A stretch of 64,000 bases of DNA from a virus. The DNA is taken from positions 1 through 64,000 of IMG/VR virus record IMGVR_UViG_3300013113_000285; one strand, written 5' to 3'. Below the pieces are notes generated by a model. The model did not search any database, was not told the DNA's origin, and worked only from the letters and a program-made list of their open reading frames with translations. Numbering within the stretch: position 1 is the first letter of the stretch; each line of letters starts with the position of its first letter. A program made the position numbers and the translations under genes. Below, piece by piece: positions 33,187 to 46,100 of the stretch.

Positions 33187-36171
33187 CTATGTTGAAAGTT
33201 CGTCAATAGCTCTGTTGAGTTCTTGTATTTCAGCCTCTAGCGCAAGGATTGTACCATTTAGTCGCCTGATTTCATTAAAAATATCGTCCATTAGGTCGGT
33301 CTTGGTGGCGTCCCAATCATCATGCAGTAGTTGCAACTCTTCATTGAGTGCTCTCGAAGTTGTAGAAAGTTCTTCTTGCTGCCCTAGTCTTGCGTTTCTT
33401 TCCTCGATTAGACGCAGTAAGTTTTGCTGCCTACGGTTCGACTCGAACAGTGATTGTCTAGACAAGATATCTGCTCCTGGTCCTTCATCAACATTCACAT
33501 TATCTAGCAAAGGTGCTTCGTATCCATCGATGTATTCATACACAAAGTTTCCAACAGGCTTTATAATAAAAAATGCGTCATAAATAGGAGTTCTGGAATT
33601 TGTCGCTCTAATTCCCAACTCCTCCATGTGATAAGGTTTTATTCTACAAAGAAGATTCTTGTCTGTATTGTTCTTGTAAGCGTCTAAAGTCAAGCTTTCC
33701 CATTTTGGAAGACTTACATTTTCTCTCCCTTCCGCTTGCTCGAAGCCAGATAGGAAAGAAACTCTAGTTAGAAATTCAGAACTTACAACAAGCGCTGACT
33801 CTTCTATATCACCCTCTGAAGACGTAGAACTAGATACTACCTGATTAGGTGCCTGCTCTATTGCTTCTCTCTTCTTCACTGGTGTAAGGTTTGAATACGC
33901 TGAACCAGGAACTGGAGCTTGCAAGTTTGCTGCTGACACTACCGCACTTCTTCTTATAGAGGTTTTTATCTCTTTAGCTATCTTATCAAAGACGAACTCT
34001 TCAAAATTCTTTTGAGCTACAAAATCGTCCGAAGCACGTAGGCGAGATTGTCTTTCTAGCACCTCTATAGTTCTATCTGGTAGGTTTCTCGTTCTTGAGG
34101 TTGAATCTGTTCTGCCAGAGTCGTCGTTTAGCAGAGTTTTTTCAGATTCTGAATTTCCGAAAGATGCTCCTTGTTTTGCCAGATAAGATGCTTCCTTCCT
34201 CTCATCTATAGATGGCAATACTGGTACACCTGGAAGATGTCTCTCCATATTTCTAATAATATCATTGTTTATAATAGCCCTGCTTGAAACAGCGTCGTTC
34301 TTGCCAGAGAACACTAAGGGGTCTGCAACTGGGTTTATTGCAGCAGAGACAGTAAGGAACTCTGAGCCAGAAGCTGTCAAAGATACCTTGTTTGCACCTG
34401 GCATGTCATCATCCAAAGCAGGGACGGTGACCTGCCTAGTTCCCGCTGGAAAGAACTTATTTACCTCGTTATCGACCCGACCTTCATATTCTGCGCCATC
34501 AATAACACGTATTCCGACTTCTCCCGAGTCACGGGATAAAGAAGAAACCTCTCTCATCACCTCTTCTGGTGCTTTTTCAGCAAAATTAGAAAGGTACTCC
34601 ATTCCTTCCATTTTTGGAATGTTAGAGTCAAATATCTTATCTGGAGAAGTATAGAATTTTTCTGTTGAAATCCTTATATCCGAAGCAGAGACGTTCTTCT
34701 TTCCAGTGTAATAGTCTGAAGACTCTCCTATAACTGATGCTGCGTTAGCCAGCAGTGTTTCCATAATCTCAATAATCATCTCTAGTTCTTTTGGAGATTT
34801 TATTGTATCCATTCTAAAAAATCGATTTATTGTGGGTAAATTCTTATTGCTTATATTTCCCATAAAAGTCTTATAAACATCGATTACTCTATTCTTTGCA
34901 GTTCTAAATCTTTCTTTCTTTACATCGTCTCCGATAATATCTTCGAGAGGCATTGTGTATAAGTTTGTTCTAGCATTATAAAATTTTGGAATAAGAGACA
35001 TTGATAGAATTTCTTTCATAATAAAAACCCTATCACTAAGTGCTTTTAGCTTTCTTAGTAAAACCTGCCTTGTCGTATCAACGACGTCGAATGAAATTCC
35101 ATAAGAATAGGTACCATCCGTGATGTCAGCAATACTGTAGTCAGTGCCAGTTATAAACAGCAAATTGTTATCATTCAATCTGCTTTGACTGACTCCTGTT
35201 ATGTTTATTTGCATAATAGAGCCAGTTTCCGTAACGACCTTATCAAAGAAGTTATTAGATGCAATCTTTCTTGTTTCAACTATTTCTTCTAAGGAATATT
35301 TATCAGGAAAGTCTATGACGCTTCTTCCGTTCTTGTCACTGACAACCTTCACTCTCTTCCTCATTACCTTTAGAGAAGGAATTTGTATTTGCCTTATTAG
35401 CTCGTATTTTTCTAAAGGGCTGAGTCTTTTGTATATTTCCCTGTATTGGCTGTTCTTTTCAAAAAACGAAACTGCATCAAAGATAAAAACAAATTTAGCC
35501 TCACCTTGAGCGTTTCTTGTAATCCACATATCTGATAAGAAGTCTTTCGACATTTCCATATCAAACTTCTTTTTGGCAGAAACCTCAGTGGCGAGAAATT
35601 CAAAAACTTCTGCTTGTTCTTCAGAGAGTTGAAATTTCTTCAACTCTTCTCTTATTCTAAAATCTTGGACTGGATATTTTAGTTTGGAGTTTTCGAGAAT
35701 AACTATTTCATTTTTCTTTACAGCACTCAACTTGGTTAGGTCAAAAAGGTCTATATCAAAGTCTCGTTCCATCTGACCTACGTTGAATTTTGTCTCTATC
35801 TCAAAGGTTAGATTCTCTGGTTCTTTACCAAGTAAGAAAGTTTTCTCAAATGTAAATTTCTTTACTCTAGAATTGTCCGCCTCTTCTATCAACTCGCCAA
35901 GAGTAGTGTTAGTCAAAACAGGTCGCTCTGCTGACAACTGAGGGAACAGGCTATCTTCTCTAAGAATTGTAGTTACAAGGAAATACTTCTCATACTCTAT
36001 TTGATTGAACCATGTGCCGATAGCGTCTTGCTCTACAACATCAGATATCGAATAAACTATTCTTAATAATATCCCCTGCTCGTCGCCAGTTCTATTGCTC
36101 TCGAAAGTTATACTTTCTATAGTAGCTTCAGGAACAAGAGATTGTAAAATTTCCATTTCTGTTTGAGCCAT
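33187..36171 (-). CDS. Large (994 aa) structural protein, unknown, C-terminal coiled coil
   Basis: The product has 994 residues. The N-terminal half alternates strands and amphipathic helices (FNQIEYEKYFLVTTILREDS, FDIDLFDLTKLSAVKKNE) and appears globular. The middle (about 560-800) is Ser/Asn/Asp-rich, like a linker or flexible arm. The last 80 residues (RQQNLLRLIEERNARLGQQE ... ALEAEIQELNRAIDEL) form a heptad coiled coil, suggesting a trimer or a fibre/wedge stalk. No signal peptide, transmembrane segment or catalytic motif is visible. It is coupled by TAATG to the preceding gene. Gene position suggests a baseplate or tail-fibre attachment protein; I do not recognise a family. Confidence 0.8.
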   Translation of the reverse strand: MAQTEMEILQSLVPEATIESITFESNRTGDEQGILLRIVYSISDVVEQDAIGTWFNQIEYEKYFLVTTILREDSLFPQLSAERPVLTNTTLGELIEEADNSRVKKFTFEKTFLLGKEPENLTFEIETKFNVGQMERDFDIDLFDLTKLSAVKKNEIVILENSKLKYPVQDFRIREELKKFQLSEEQAEVFEFLATEVSAKKKFDMEMSKDFLSDMWITRNAQGEAKFVFIFDAVSFFEKNSQYREIYKRLSPLEKYELIRQIQIPSLKVMRKRVKVVSDKNGRSVIDFPDKYSLEEIVETRKIASNNFFDKVVTETGSIMQINITGVSQSRLNDNNLLFITGTDYSIADITDGTYSYGISFDVVDTTRQVLLRKLKALSDRVFIMKEILSMSLIPKFYNARTNLYTMPLEDIIGDDVKKERFRTAKNRVIDVYKTFMGNISNKNLPTINRFFRMDTIKSPKELEMIIEIMETLLANAASVIGESSDYYTGKKNVSASDIRISTEKFYTSPDKIFDSNIPKMEGMEYLSNFAEKAPEEVMREVSSLSRDSGEVGIRVIDGAEYEGRVDNEVNKFFPAGTRQVTVPALDDDMPGANKVSLTASGSEFLTVSAAINPVADPLVFSGKNDAVSSRAIINNDIIRNMERHLPGVPVLPSIDERKEASYLAKQGASFGNSESEKTLLNDDSGRTDSTSRTRNLPDRTIEVLERQSRLRASDDFVAQKNFEEFVFDKIAKEIKTSIRRSAVVSAANLQAPVPGSAYSNLTPVKKREAIEQAPNQVVSSSTSSEGDIEESALVVSSEFLTRVSFLSGFEQAEGRENVSLPKWESLTLDAYKNNTDKNLLCRIKPYHMEELGIRATNSRTPIYDAFFIIKPVGNFVYEYIDGYEAPLLDNVNVDEGPGADILSRQSLFESNRRQQNLLRLIEERNARLGQQEELSTTSRALNEELQLLHDDWDATKTDLMDDIFNEIRRLNGTILALEAEIQELNRAIDELST

Positions 36172-37184
36172 TAGCAGTCATCTCCGAAAGGTGGTAGTGA
36201 ATCCATGTCCTTGTAGATAGAGCCCATATCACTGTCGCCCTCTGTCTTTCCGCAATCGACTCTAATATAACCTCTCTTGCTGAAGTCTGTTCTATATCCG
36301 AGTCTGCATAAGTCATCGATATCTATCTCGCTATCCAAAAGAACATTCAAGTAATTTTCAATATTTGTTTCGTCAACCTCTACTTCCAAGAGGTCGGACT
36401 GCTTATCAACGTATAATCCATCAACAATATTCTCTTCGTTCTCACGAGTAAAGGATAAAGGAACTAATGTTTCATCAGAGGTGCCCTCTTCTTCCTCTAC
36501 CAAAAAGAATTCTATTTCATAGTTTTCTGACAAAGAGTCTGTATGCAATTCATCTACTTCTATAATAATATCATTGTGCCTTATCATAATTGCGTTGCCA
36601 TTGTCAAAAAACTCTTCTTGAGTAATAGCGTTCGTACCACCAGTTTGTGGGTGTGCGAATTCAACGCCGCCGTTGTCCTCTTCTGATATAACCTTTACTT
36701 TATAGTCAAGGGATTCTAGATTCATTTGAGGTATCGGAAGTACTCTATCGTTGTCCGATGTACTTACGATAAGTTGCTGCTCGAAGTTTGCTCCGTGAAG
36801 AGTAACATCCCAAGAGGGAGCAAAGTCAGAAGCAAGAGAGCTTCGACCGAGAGGAGCAGAGAGAGAATAGTGTCTTTCCTTTGTTGTTTGGAAAGAATCT
36901 TTCAGCTTCTTATCTTGTGTTCTTGACTCTTCTATTTGTTTTTCTATTTCAGTCTCTAAACCAGTATAGGTCGTTTGAACTCTTAATCTTGGAGTCTCAT
37001 CTAGAATTCTTGTTTGAGCGTAGTTTTGCTCTTCTGCCGTTCCAGCATACTCTGCATCATATAGCACGTCATCGTCAAAGAAGGCATAAAAGGTTGGACG
37101 TAACTTTCCCTTTGATAATAGATGCTTGCCATAGGAAGTAAGTTCAATTTCAATAACTTCTTCTTTTTGATTCTTGAAGGTCAT
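36171..37184 (-). CDS. Tail/baseplate-type structural protein, unknown
   Basis: The 337-residue acidic product begins with IELTSYGKHLLSKGKLRPTF and YAFFDDDVLYDAEYAGTAEE, a signature I have seen in large phage structural clusters without an assigned function. The middle is beta-rich; residues about 230-290 are strongly acidic (FFLVEEEEGTSDE). The C-terminus ends with cysteines (FGDDC). It overlaps the giant protein's stop by four bases (ATGA) and runs into the next gene by TAATG, so it is translated as part of a coupled operon with other baseplate-type genes. It is probably a minor virion component attached to the giant LamG protein. Confidence 0.78.
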   Translation of the reverse strand: MTFKNQKEEVIEIELTSYGKHLLSKGKLRPTFYAFFDDDVLYDAEYAGTAEEQNYAQTRILDETPRLRVQTTYTGLETEIEKQIEESRTQDKKLKDSFQTTKERHYSLSAPLGRSSLASDFAPSWDVTLHGANFEQQLIVSTSDNDRVLPIPQMNLESLDYKVKVISEEDNGGVEFAHPQTGGTNAITQEEFFDNGNAIMIRHNDIIIEVDELHTDSLSENYEIEFFLVEEEEGTSDETLVPLSFTRENEENIVDGLYVDKQSDLLEVEVDETNIENYLNVLLDSEIDIDDLCRLGYRTDFSKRGYIRVDCGKTEGDSDMGSIYKDMDSLPPFGDDC

Positions 37185-40100
37185 TCTTCGCTTTCTCCCT
37201 TTCTCTTCCTATATTGTTCTACTGGGTCAATTTCTTTTTCAGCATTTGCTTCGACCTGTATCATTTCCAACATAGTGAAGTAGTCATATGGGTAATTATA
37301 CCCGTACTCAGGTTCTTTCGTACCAACCTCAAAATCAAATTTGAATCTGCTGTCATCTCTTGAGTCTTCAGTCAAGTTGTAATAACTCTTTTCTGCCTTC
37401 TTCTTGACCTTGAAGACCATCCAACGAACACCCTTTGGAATCTCGCCAAGATTACCAAATAATTCGTGCGAGTTGATTTCGTGTGAAATCTCAACAGAGT
37501 CAAGAGACGCTTCCTTAGCAACTTTTGGTTGGAGTCCTTGCCAGATGTTCGACAAGTCTTCTCTATCCAAGGTGTGCTTGAACTCAAAGAAATACATAGC
37601 AAAAGGTGCCTCATCGTAAGTCTCGAAGTCGAAGAGAGGAGGAACATTGTAATTTCTCATACCCTCAATCATATTTGTGATTGAAGTTTGTCTAATCTCT
37701 TCACCAGAATCAGTTGTGTAGATAACTTGATTCTTATCAAAGTCTCTCTTTTGCTTCCTGTATTCAAGATTGTTAATTTTTATAAAGTTTCTATCATCAA
37801 CGTTTATAGTAGCATATACTTGTCTTGACTCTCCACCAAAAAGTCTTTGCTCTGTCGTCAGTGGCTCATCCAAGAAAGGAATCATAAGGACTGCTTCCGA
37901 GATTTCCTTTGAATCGGCAACTCGACCAATCTGTTTTGTTTCTGGAGTAAAGCCGCAGACCTCGATAAGTGAGCCAGTTGTAGCAGATACACCTTGAGGA
38001 AAACTCTCTCTAATAGAGATAGTAACACCCTTTCCATCAACCTGACTACCATATCCCGCCCAAATGCCAGAACCTGTTCTCTTATCTGTAGTGAATCTTT
38101 CCGTATTTGTAGTATCAAGATAAGAAGAAGTGTATTCGTAGTTGTCTGTCGATACTGTTTCTGCCGTATCAGTTGTAATACCAAGTGTCGATAAAGTACC
38201 CTCGTCAGAAGCATTGGATGCCGCAGAGAAGTCAAACAGAGGACACTCGAACTTGCTGTAAATAACCCAAGTATCCAACTCTTCATTGTTAGCTGTAGAA
38301 ATAGAAACTGGATTTCCTTCTTCGTCAAATTCTTGTCTGCTCAAACTTGTCTTACCGAATAGTTCGATACTTGCCGATAGAGGCATTCGAGAACTAAATG
38401 CTACAGAGTCTTGATAATCCCCATCGTCTGGAGATTGAGGCGACCCTGACACAAGACTCTTTCTCACTCTACCAAGAGCTTGATTTGAAAAATACTCATC
38501 AACTTGTGGAGATACTTCCTCTATTTCTGAAAATTTAAAAATTTCATCTAAAGAATACTTCTTTGTTTCGGTTGCTGAAAATGAAACTCTAGCAGTCGTT
38601 GATGCGTAAAAATAAGGAGGAACATAGGGTGCAAACGCAGCATCTGAAATTTTATCCTTCTCATATCCGTAGAAATCAAAACTACCGTCGCCGTCAATCC
38701 ATCTCACTGGTGGTCCGAAATATCTACCTCCGAGACCGCCTGGACTATTCACTGGTAAAAATTCTGAACTCTTATCAAGAACGACGTCCATGTAATAAGT
38801 TGAACCGCTTTCCATCAAATAACCCTCTCCTTGAGGTTTAGCTGAAGCAAAAGAGGACAGACTTTCACCCTTGATAAAAAACTTCGTCGTCTCAGCAATG
38901 AAATTGTTTATAGACAGTTCATACCTATTGTCCTTACTTTGCACTCCCTTTGATATCTCAAAGTACGGATAGTTGTAATTTTTATAGTTTGAATTTGCAG
39001 TATCTTCAGTAACCGTGTATGCGCCTCCAACGGCAGTTATATTATAAGCTACTGGGTCTTCGTAATACGAGGGGTTCATAAGGAAGTGCTGATTTTGATG
39101 CGTCAATATGTGATTAGTCGAATCAGAAACCTGAGTACCGTCTCTACCGTCTAAAAGATATTTGTAAGGGTCGAGAATAGATTCAAATGGCAACCTCTTA
39201 CTAGGAGCCTTTGTAATTATCAAATTCTTTATATTATAATCTACATTGAAATTATTTGGGTCCGTGTAAGAATTCAAAACAGCACCTTCATTAGTAGTTA
39301 TGGATTTACTAAAATCTGTTATCTCAGAAGTAGCTGTTGTTGAATCAACCGATGTTGGCTGAGTAACTAATAATTCCGTAACATCATAAGAACCTGTTCT
39401 ACCGCCAGTATACCACTGCGGAGCCATTCTACTCGAATATTTTAAAACAGAAGTGCCATCTAATGTTTCGTAATATTTCACAGAATCACCAAAGTAGCTT
39501 GGTTCTAACCCACTCTCGTTCGTATAAGACGCCCAGTCGCAAGCAACACCAGCTTTGATTGAGTTATAAAGAATACCAGGAGCAAAGAAGTGTTGTAATG
39601 CCGCCTGGACTGCCTGGTCCTTATAAACTTTTTCATCGTGAATAATATCTGGAGATATTTTTTCAACAAATAAGTTCGCTATCTGCACTACTCTGTCTTG
39701 CGGATAAAACCCTTCATAAGGAAGAAGTTTCTTGATAGCGTTGACTTTTAGCTTCACCGTCTCTGTTGTGTCAACGGCGAGTTCATCGTGTTTTTTATCT
39801 GCCTTCTCAATAAAATTGATATTATCTGTATGAACGTATGAATTGAAGAAGTCACTATCCCATTGACCTTGATTCACAACTTTATCATAACTTGGAACGC
39901 CGATTCTATGCCATACAGGAAGAGATGCTTCTATCAATTGCTGTTCTTCCTTACTATAATTTTCTTCATCAAAATCTGAATACTGTACAAAGGCAGTAGA
40001 ACCTGCTAAAATCTGAATTCTCTGAGCTTCTGCTGCGATATACTGTTCTGCTGTGATTCCAACTTCTGATATTTCAATATCATCAACACCCCAAGTGTCT

Positions 40101-43100
40101 GCGTTAGACGTACTGCTTCCGACTTCTGCATAAGATATCCATCTTAGATAAATTGGATTTGCCTGGCTCTCACCAACGCCGTTTATAGTCCTTGTTACAG
40201 TATTTATTAAATTCCACTGACCAGCGCCTGTAGAGCCTCCTCTATCACCAGCCTGAATAGGTGAACCAGAAGTAGTCCATGTTCCCGCTGTGCCTACCTT
40301 GTATTGTAGCCACAAGTCTTCGCCAGCACTCTTATCTGGAGCCTCGGTCAAGTCATAATCTCCGCTGCTGCGACCTTCATAAACTTTAAAAGAGACTTCG
40401 ATACCAGTTGCAAATACCTGTGGATGCTGTATCCACCTGTAATGGTCATTGGATGCACCTGTTGGACCTGGTGGGTCATCTACATCAGAATGTAAATCTG
40501 AATGTCCTCGAAGACCAAAAACTGAATTTCCAGCGCCTAACGTACTAGCTTGAATGGTTGGTCCGTTAGCTGGAGTTTCATCAGATTCGTTAGTTGTCCA
40601 TCCCAAAGGAACGATATTAGAACCCGATGCGCTTTCAAAATTACTATAATATTTGCCACCAAGGTCAAATTCGCCGTTATCCACAGTCGCAGGAACTGGA
40701 AAGCTATAGACTTGACCTCCCGAGAATATACTTTGATTCACTGTGGTGTCGTATACACAGTTTCCAACGATTTGATTGTTTGCAAGAAGTTCATTAACAT
40801 TATTTGGAATACCGTTGTTAAAAATTGCAGATATAGAATCAGAAGGCAAAATACCTCTAAATATCGTGAACTCGTCAAGGATGCCCTTAAACCTATTTCC
40901 AGTTGAAGCAGAATTATCACGAGACTGATGATAGTTACAGTTTCCTACTACAAAGTTAGAAATAGTAGTAATGCCCTTTAAATTAGCATCTGAGAATGAA
41001 GTATCGTAATCTGCAAACCAAGGTGATGTATCAATGTGTTTCCAATCTCCCATAGGACATGGCGAATAAGCAGAGATAGATTGACCTCCTGAATTTCTTG
41101 AAAGATAATTTGACGAGGTTAATTCTGCTACGTTTACACCATAAAGTTCATCGCCGTTTAACCAAACTTTTATTAGATAATTCAAGTCTTCGCCACCAGA
41201 CGTCGCTGTATAAGAAGGTGGAACTAGTTGAACAACAATGTTATTCATCTTACTCTCACTAAGAAGTGCAATTGACCCGTCTGAATTGAAGAAGGTATAA
41301 ACACTGGAAGTTGCTCCAAGTGTGGTTCCAGGCATACCTTCATCTGGTGTTGCTGTTCCGTCAGACACGACAAAAGTCAAACCAAGGTTTTGATAAGAAG
41401 TGTGTCCGTTCATGTAATAATAGTGGGAGAATAGATTTATTGACCTTTCTCCGCTTCCAGAACCAGCAGACCACATTCCATAAGATGTGTTGGGTGCAAT
41501 TGTTTCTGGTTGTGCCCAAATAGACACGGCGATAGGCATATCATCAAAAGTGGCGTTAGGGTCTACTCTAAAACCATTGGATAGTGGGGGCAAATTATCT
41601 TTCTTAATAGAATTTATATTAACAACAAGATAATCGTTAGTGGTATCTAAATCAAACTTTCCTGCCGCACTAGTCCCATTTTGATATGGCTCAATTGAAG
41701 TATAATTTTCAATACTTGATGCGTTTATTTCTACATTTGAATTTACACTATTAGATATCGAGAAAGTACTATTACTTGGAGCATAAATTGGGTTATATCC
41801 AAAGAACCCTTCTGCATTATTCTTTACAAGTGTATCATCAGAAGACGAAGTTGGATATGCCGTCAGTGTTAGGGAATTATCCTCTTTCTTTATGGAATAA
41901 AAAGAGGAAGTTTCTTTTATGGAAGTTCCACTTGATAATGTGTGAAATTCTCCGTCGTGACTTGCTCCGTCAAGAGTCAAGAAGTCATAATTCTTTGCCC
42001 TAAAATTGCCACCATTCTCTAAAATGTATTTATCCATATGCTCTGATATTCTGAACTCGGATACAAGACCATAGTTTTGTGCTGCAAGCTTGACTTCTTC
42101 TGAGAAAGAGTCATAGTCATTATAAGCTGGTTTATTATCAGAAGTAATTGGTTTTCTATTTATCCAACCTTCAGATTCTTTATAACTCTCGTTATAAGGA
42201 TTATGATAAAGTTGTGGTGAAGGAATTGGTGCCGTCTTATTTCTTTCTATCTCAACAGAAGAATATACAGGTACAATATCACTAGAAGTTGATTCTGCTT
42301 CGCATATCTCCTCAAGCCCTAAGAAACCTACTGGGGTACTTGGGTCATATAATGGATGCTCTGTATCAGTTATATCTAAGTCTTTTCTTGTAATCATATG
42401 GCGTGTTCTGTCTTCGCCCATATAAGTCAAGTCGCCAATTACTTTGTAGTGCTCTTGTTCTGTAGAGCTTGACTGAGAAAAGTGATACCCATCCATAACA
42501 TCTACTGAGAACTTTTGCTTGAATAATCTCTGAAACTCAGGAGTCATTTCATACCCAAGCTTCGTAGTATTAGAGCACTTGACTCTATCGAACATCTTGT
42601 CTTTCCAGAAGAACTTGTAAGTATCAAACTCACTTCTAAATCTTGTCTTCTTTAGACCCACATTCTTGTGCTTTGGAAAGATAAGTTCTCTTGCGACCGA
42701 GCGAGAGAACAGGAGTTCAGCTTTCTTGAATACCTCCATCAAAGTCTCAGAGAATCCACTCTTACTAGTCTTATCAATATCAACTGCCCTTGTCAGTTCT
42801 TCATTAGAAAATACTTCCAAGTTGTTAGAGTAGGAATAGGTCAATGGACTAACATTCTTTCTCAAATCTCCCAAGGTTTCCCCTTGGGCTGCGAGATTTG
42901 AATATTCCTCGTTCAAGACATAGTGAGTGTTTGGTTTGTTCCAGACAACTGCTGGTTCGACAAAAGTACTCACGCTTCTATCTAAGGCTCCATTTCTAGG
43001 AGTTCTGTTGAGTTGAGAATAAGTATTTGTTTTACGCTGACTGATGACCTGGCTGTTTTCTACGTTTCTGATAAATCGATAACCAGCACCTTGGTAGTCT

Positions 43101-46100
43101 GCATAAGATGCTTCGTACCCTTCATCTCCCTTTACAATATGAATATCATCATAGTAACCACTAAAGCGAACTGGTATTGTATCAGCAGCACAATGAGTAT
43201 GAGGGTGCGGATAAGGTGCTTCGCCTGGACGATACTTATCGTAATCAATAGATGCTGTGATAAAAGCATATTGTAAGTCTGACCTTGGAATCTGATGACT
43301 AACATAGGCATTATCATACAGGGTCTTACAACCAGTCTCAAGTGGTCTAAGTGCTGGGTTTCTATTTACTTTATGAACTGAAGGAATACCAGTTGTGGTA
43401 TCTTCATATCCTTGCGAACCTTGATATACACCACTGTGAGTGTAAAGTCTTCTTTGATAATCCAAACGTTCTTCTAAATTTCTAAAATTCACTGAATTAT
43501 AAACACTGAACTCTTCAGCTAATGTATCCAAATAACCTCTAGAGAGAGTTAGTGGGTCACCTGGTGCAGAGAACCTCTCGACAAAAACGTGCTCTGTTCT
43601 TCCTCTGTCTGGTAAAGAAAACTCAACTGTACCCGAAATAAACGGAGAAGTTGTCTCGGTTAGGGATACCCCTTCGTTGCTTACAAACCAACTATTATTC
43701 TTTGTTCTACCTGAAGTTTGTACTATCTCGTAATCTCTCTGGTAATTACCGAAAGGTTGGTCTCCTTCAGTTTTGATATTCTCGATATTTACAGGACGTT
43801 TTGCGAGTTCATCTCTTGTAAATCGAGCAGCAGGAAGATTTGGGTCAACTTCGTGAGGATGTTTCAGTACGCCAGCGTCATCGATATAAAGTTCTGGTCT
43901 ATCTGTCTGTGTCTTATAGAAAATGTGCCTATGCTGATTTCCACCAACCCAAGTCTCAGTAAATGGACCCTGCATTGGTATTTCAGCATCATCACCGTAG
44001 GAATCACTATGTTGTCCTGTAATATATGGAGATGCGTCTCTGAAGTCTGCTCCATAGTAGGGATATGCAAAATCACCATTTAGATATTCTGTAAGACTCG
44101 TCTCTGTGTCTGAGATAGTTATAGTAGTTGTTCTCTTTACCTTATAAAGTTTCTTCCACTCTTCATAAGTTGTTGGATTGTCTCCATTATCAATATCAAT
44201 ACCAACGGTTGCTACACCAGGAATAATTCTAGTTGCTGCTCTAATAAAAGCATTAGGGTCTTTTGTTGTTGGAGAAAAATTGCTTCCACCATGAATGGTT
44301 GGGGCAATATCTAAGTTCAGTCTATAAGGTTTAGCGAGAGCCCTGGTAACATATGCTTGACCTGAATAAGTTGGTCCAGGCACTGCTGGAACGCCAGGTG
44401 ATGCAGGGACCAGTGGAGACTCACGAAGAATCGGCATATCTTGTTCTACACCTGATATAATCTGTGTTCTGCCTGCTGTAGTTCTTGTGGATACTCTTCT
44501 CAATACTTCTCTGTTGTCATCAACATCAGAATCGCCAGTTGTGATGAGTGGGTCGGTACCTTGGACTCTTTGGTCGCCGTATAAGAATTTATCGTCCTCG
44601 ATGGTTTCCGAACCAACAGGTGTATGACCGTCTTTCCAATTGTAAGTAAGTTCATTTATTCCCTTTACAATACCTAGTGGTGGTTCCCCCGCCATTTCCA
44701 AGGTTGGGAACTTCGTCCAATATTTATTTCTCTCTAAGACGTGAGACTCAACCATATTTCGTAAGTCAGCAGAGAAATTGCTTGATACTGGAATAAGCTC
44801 TTGCAGCATTAGTCCGATGGAAGAATCAATCCATTTGTATAATTCGATATACTTCTCTAAACTTGGAACATTATTGACTTTTTCGAAATATCGTGCTCTA
44901 AACTTTTCTAATGCTTTGTATTGTAGTCTATATCTATTGACTGGCTGACCTATCAAATCGTTGAATTCAACAATAGTAGCGAAAAGATTTATCATGTCGT
45001 CAGATATAGTTTGGTACATGCTCTTTTCTGCTGCAAAGAAGTGAGTTACAACTTGTGCGTCTTTTGTAAAAGTTAGGTCATCCTGAGAACGAATCTCAAC
45101 TAAATCTTCCGAGTTGATAACTTCTGGTGTCCTATGTTTTGCAGAATGAATAAACTCCCTGTTAACAATTTGCTTGTCGTCTTCTGTAAAATATACACCC
45201 TTGCCAGTCACCTGATGTCCTACAAGGTCTGTGAACCATCCATAACGTCCTGTGATGATATTATCTGTACTCAGCGTAACTTCATCAACAATAGAAGCCC
45301 CATTCGTAAGCGTACCGTGGTTGGAACCGATATAGTCTTTTATACCATTAGCTCCAGTGGTATCTAAGTCATCGCCCATCTTCCACCAAGAAATGATAGA
45401 ATCCTTATCAGAGAACCTATACATATTCTTCACAGCATTACTGTTGTAAATTTCTGTTACCTCTGCTTGGCTCAATTCTTTATTAAAAATACAGACGTCT
45501 GCTATCTTATCCTCAAATGCTTGACCAGCAGAAGGTGGGTCGTTATTTGTCCTACCAATTATGAGAGGTTCAGAAGTATTTGTCATTCCAGAATATGTAC
45601 CTGAAGTTGATACCGTTGCTGCCTGAGGTGAAGCATCCACATAAAATGTAACGCCTGCTCCAGTGTTACTTCCATCGTAAGTCATTACGACGTTGTGCCA
45701 AGTTGAATTTGTTATCCCAGCAGAGTTTGCAAAAATATTGACTGAGTTGCCGAAGCCGCTGCCGCTGTATAAAAATGCTCGAAGTCTACCAGATTCGTGC
45801 TTGAAAATATATTCAGTTGGTGTTGCGCCGCCAACTGTAGCCTTTGAAACGAAAGGTCCATTGTCGCCACCAGACGCATTCTCAACATAAACCCAAGCTG
45901 AAATTGAAAAAGGTTCGTCATTGCTTGCGCCGTCTGTGAAAGAAAAATCATCACTATCCAAAACTTTAACATGGTCTGTTTGTCCCGCTGTGATATCACC
46001 GTCGAATTGAATCGCTTTTGCGTTTATAGGTATTGTAGATTTATCAAAATCTTCAGACAAGTCATCTACTATGAATTCTCCGCTTCCATCAGTCGTAGTA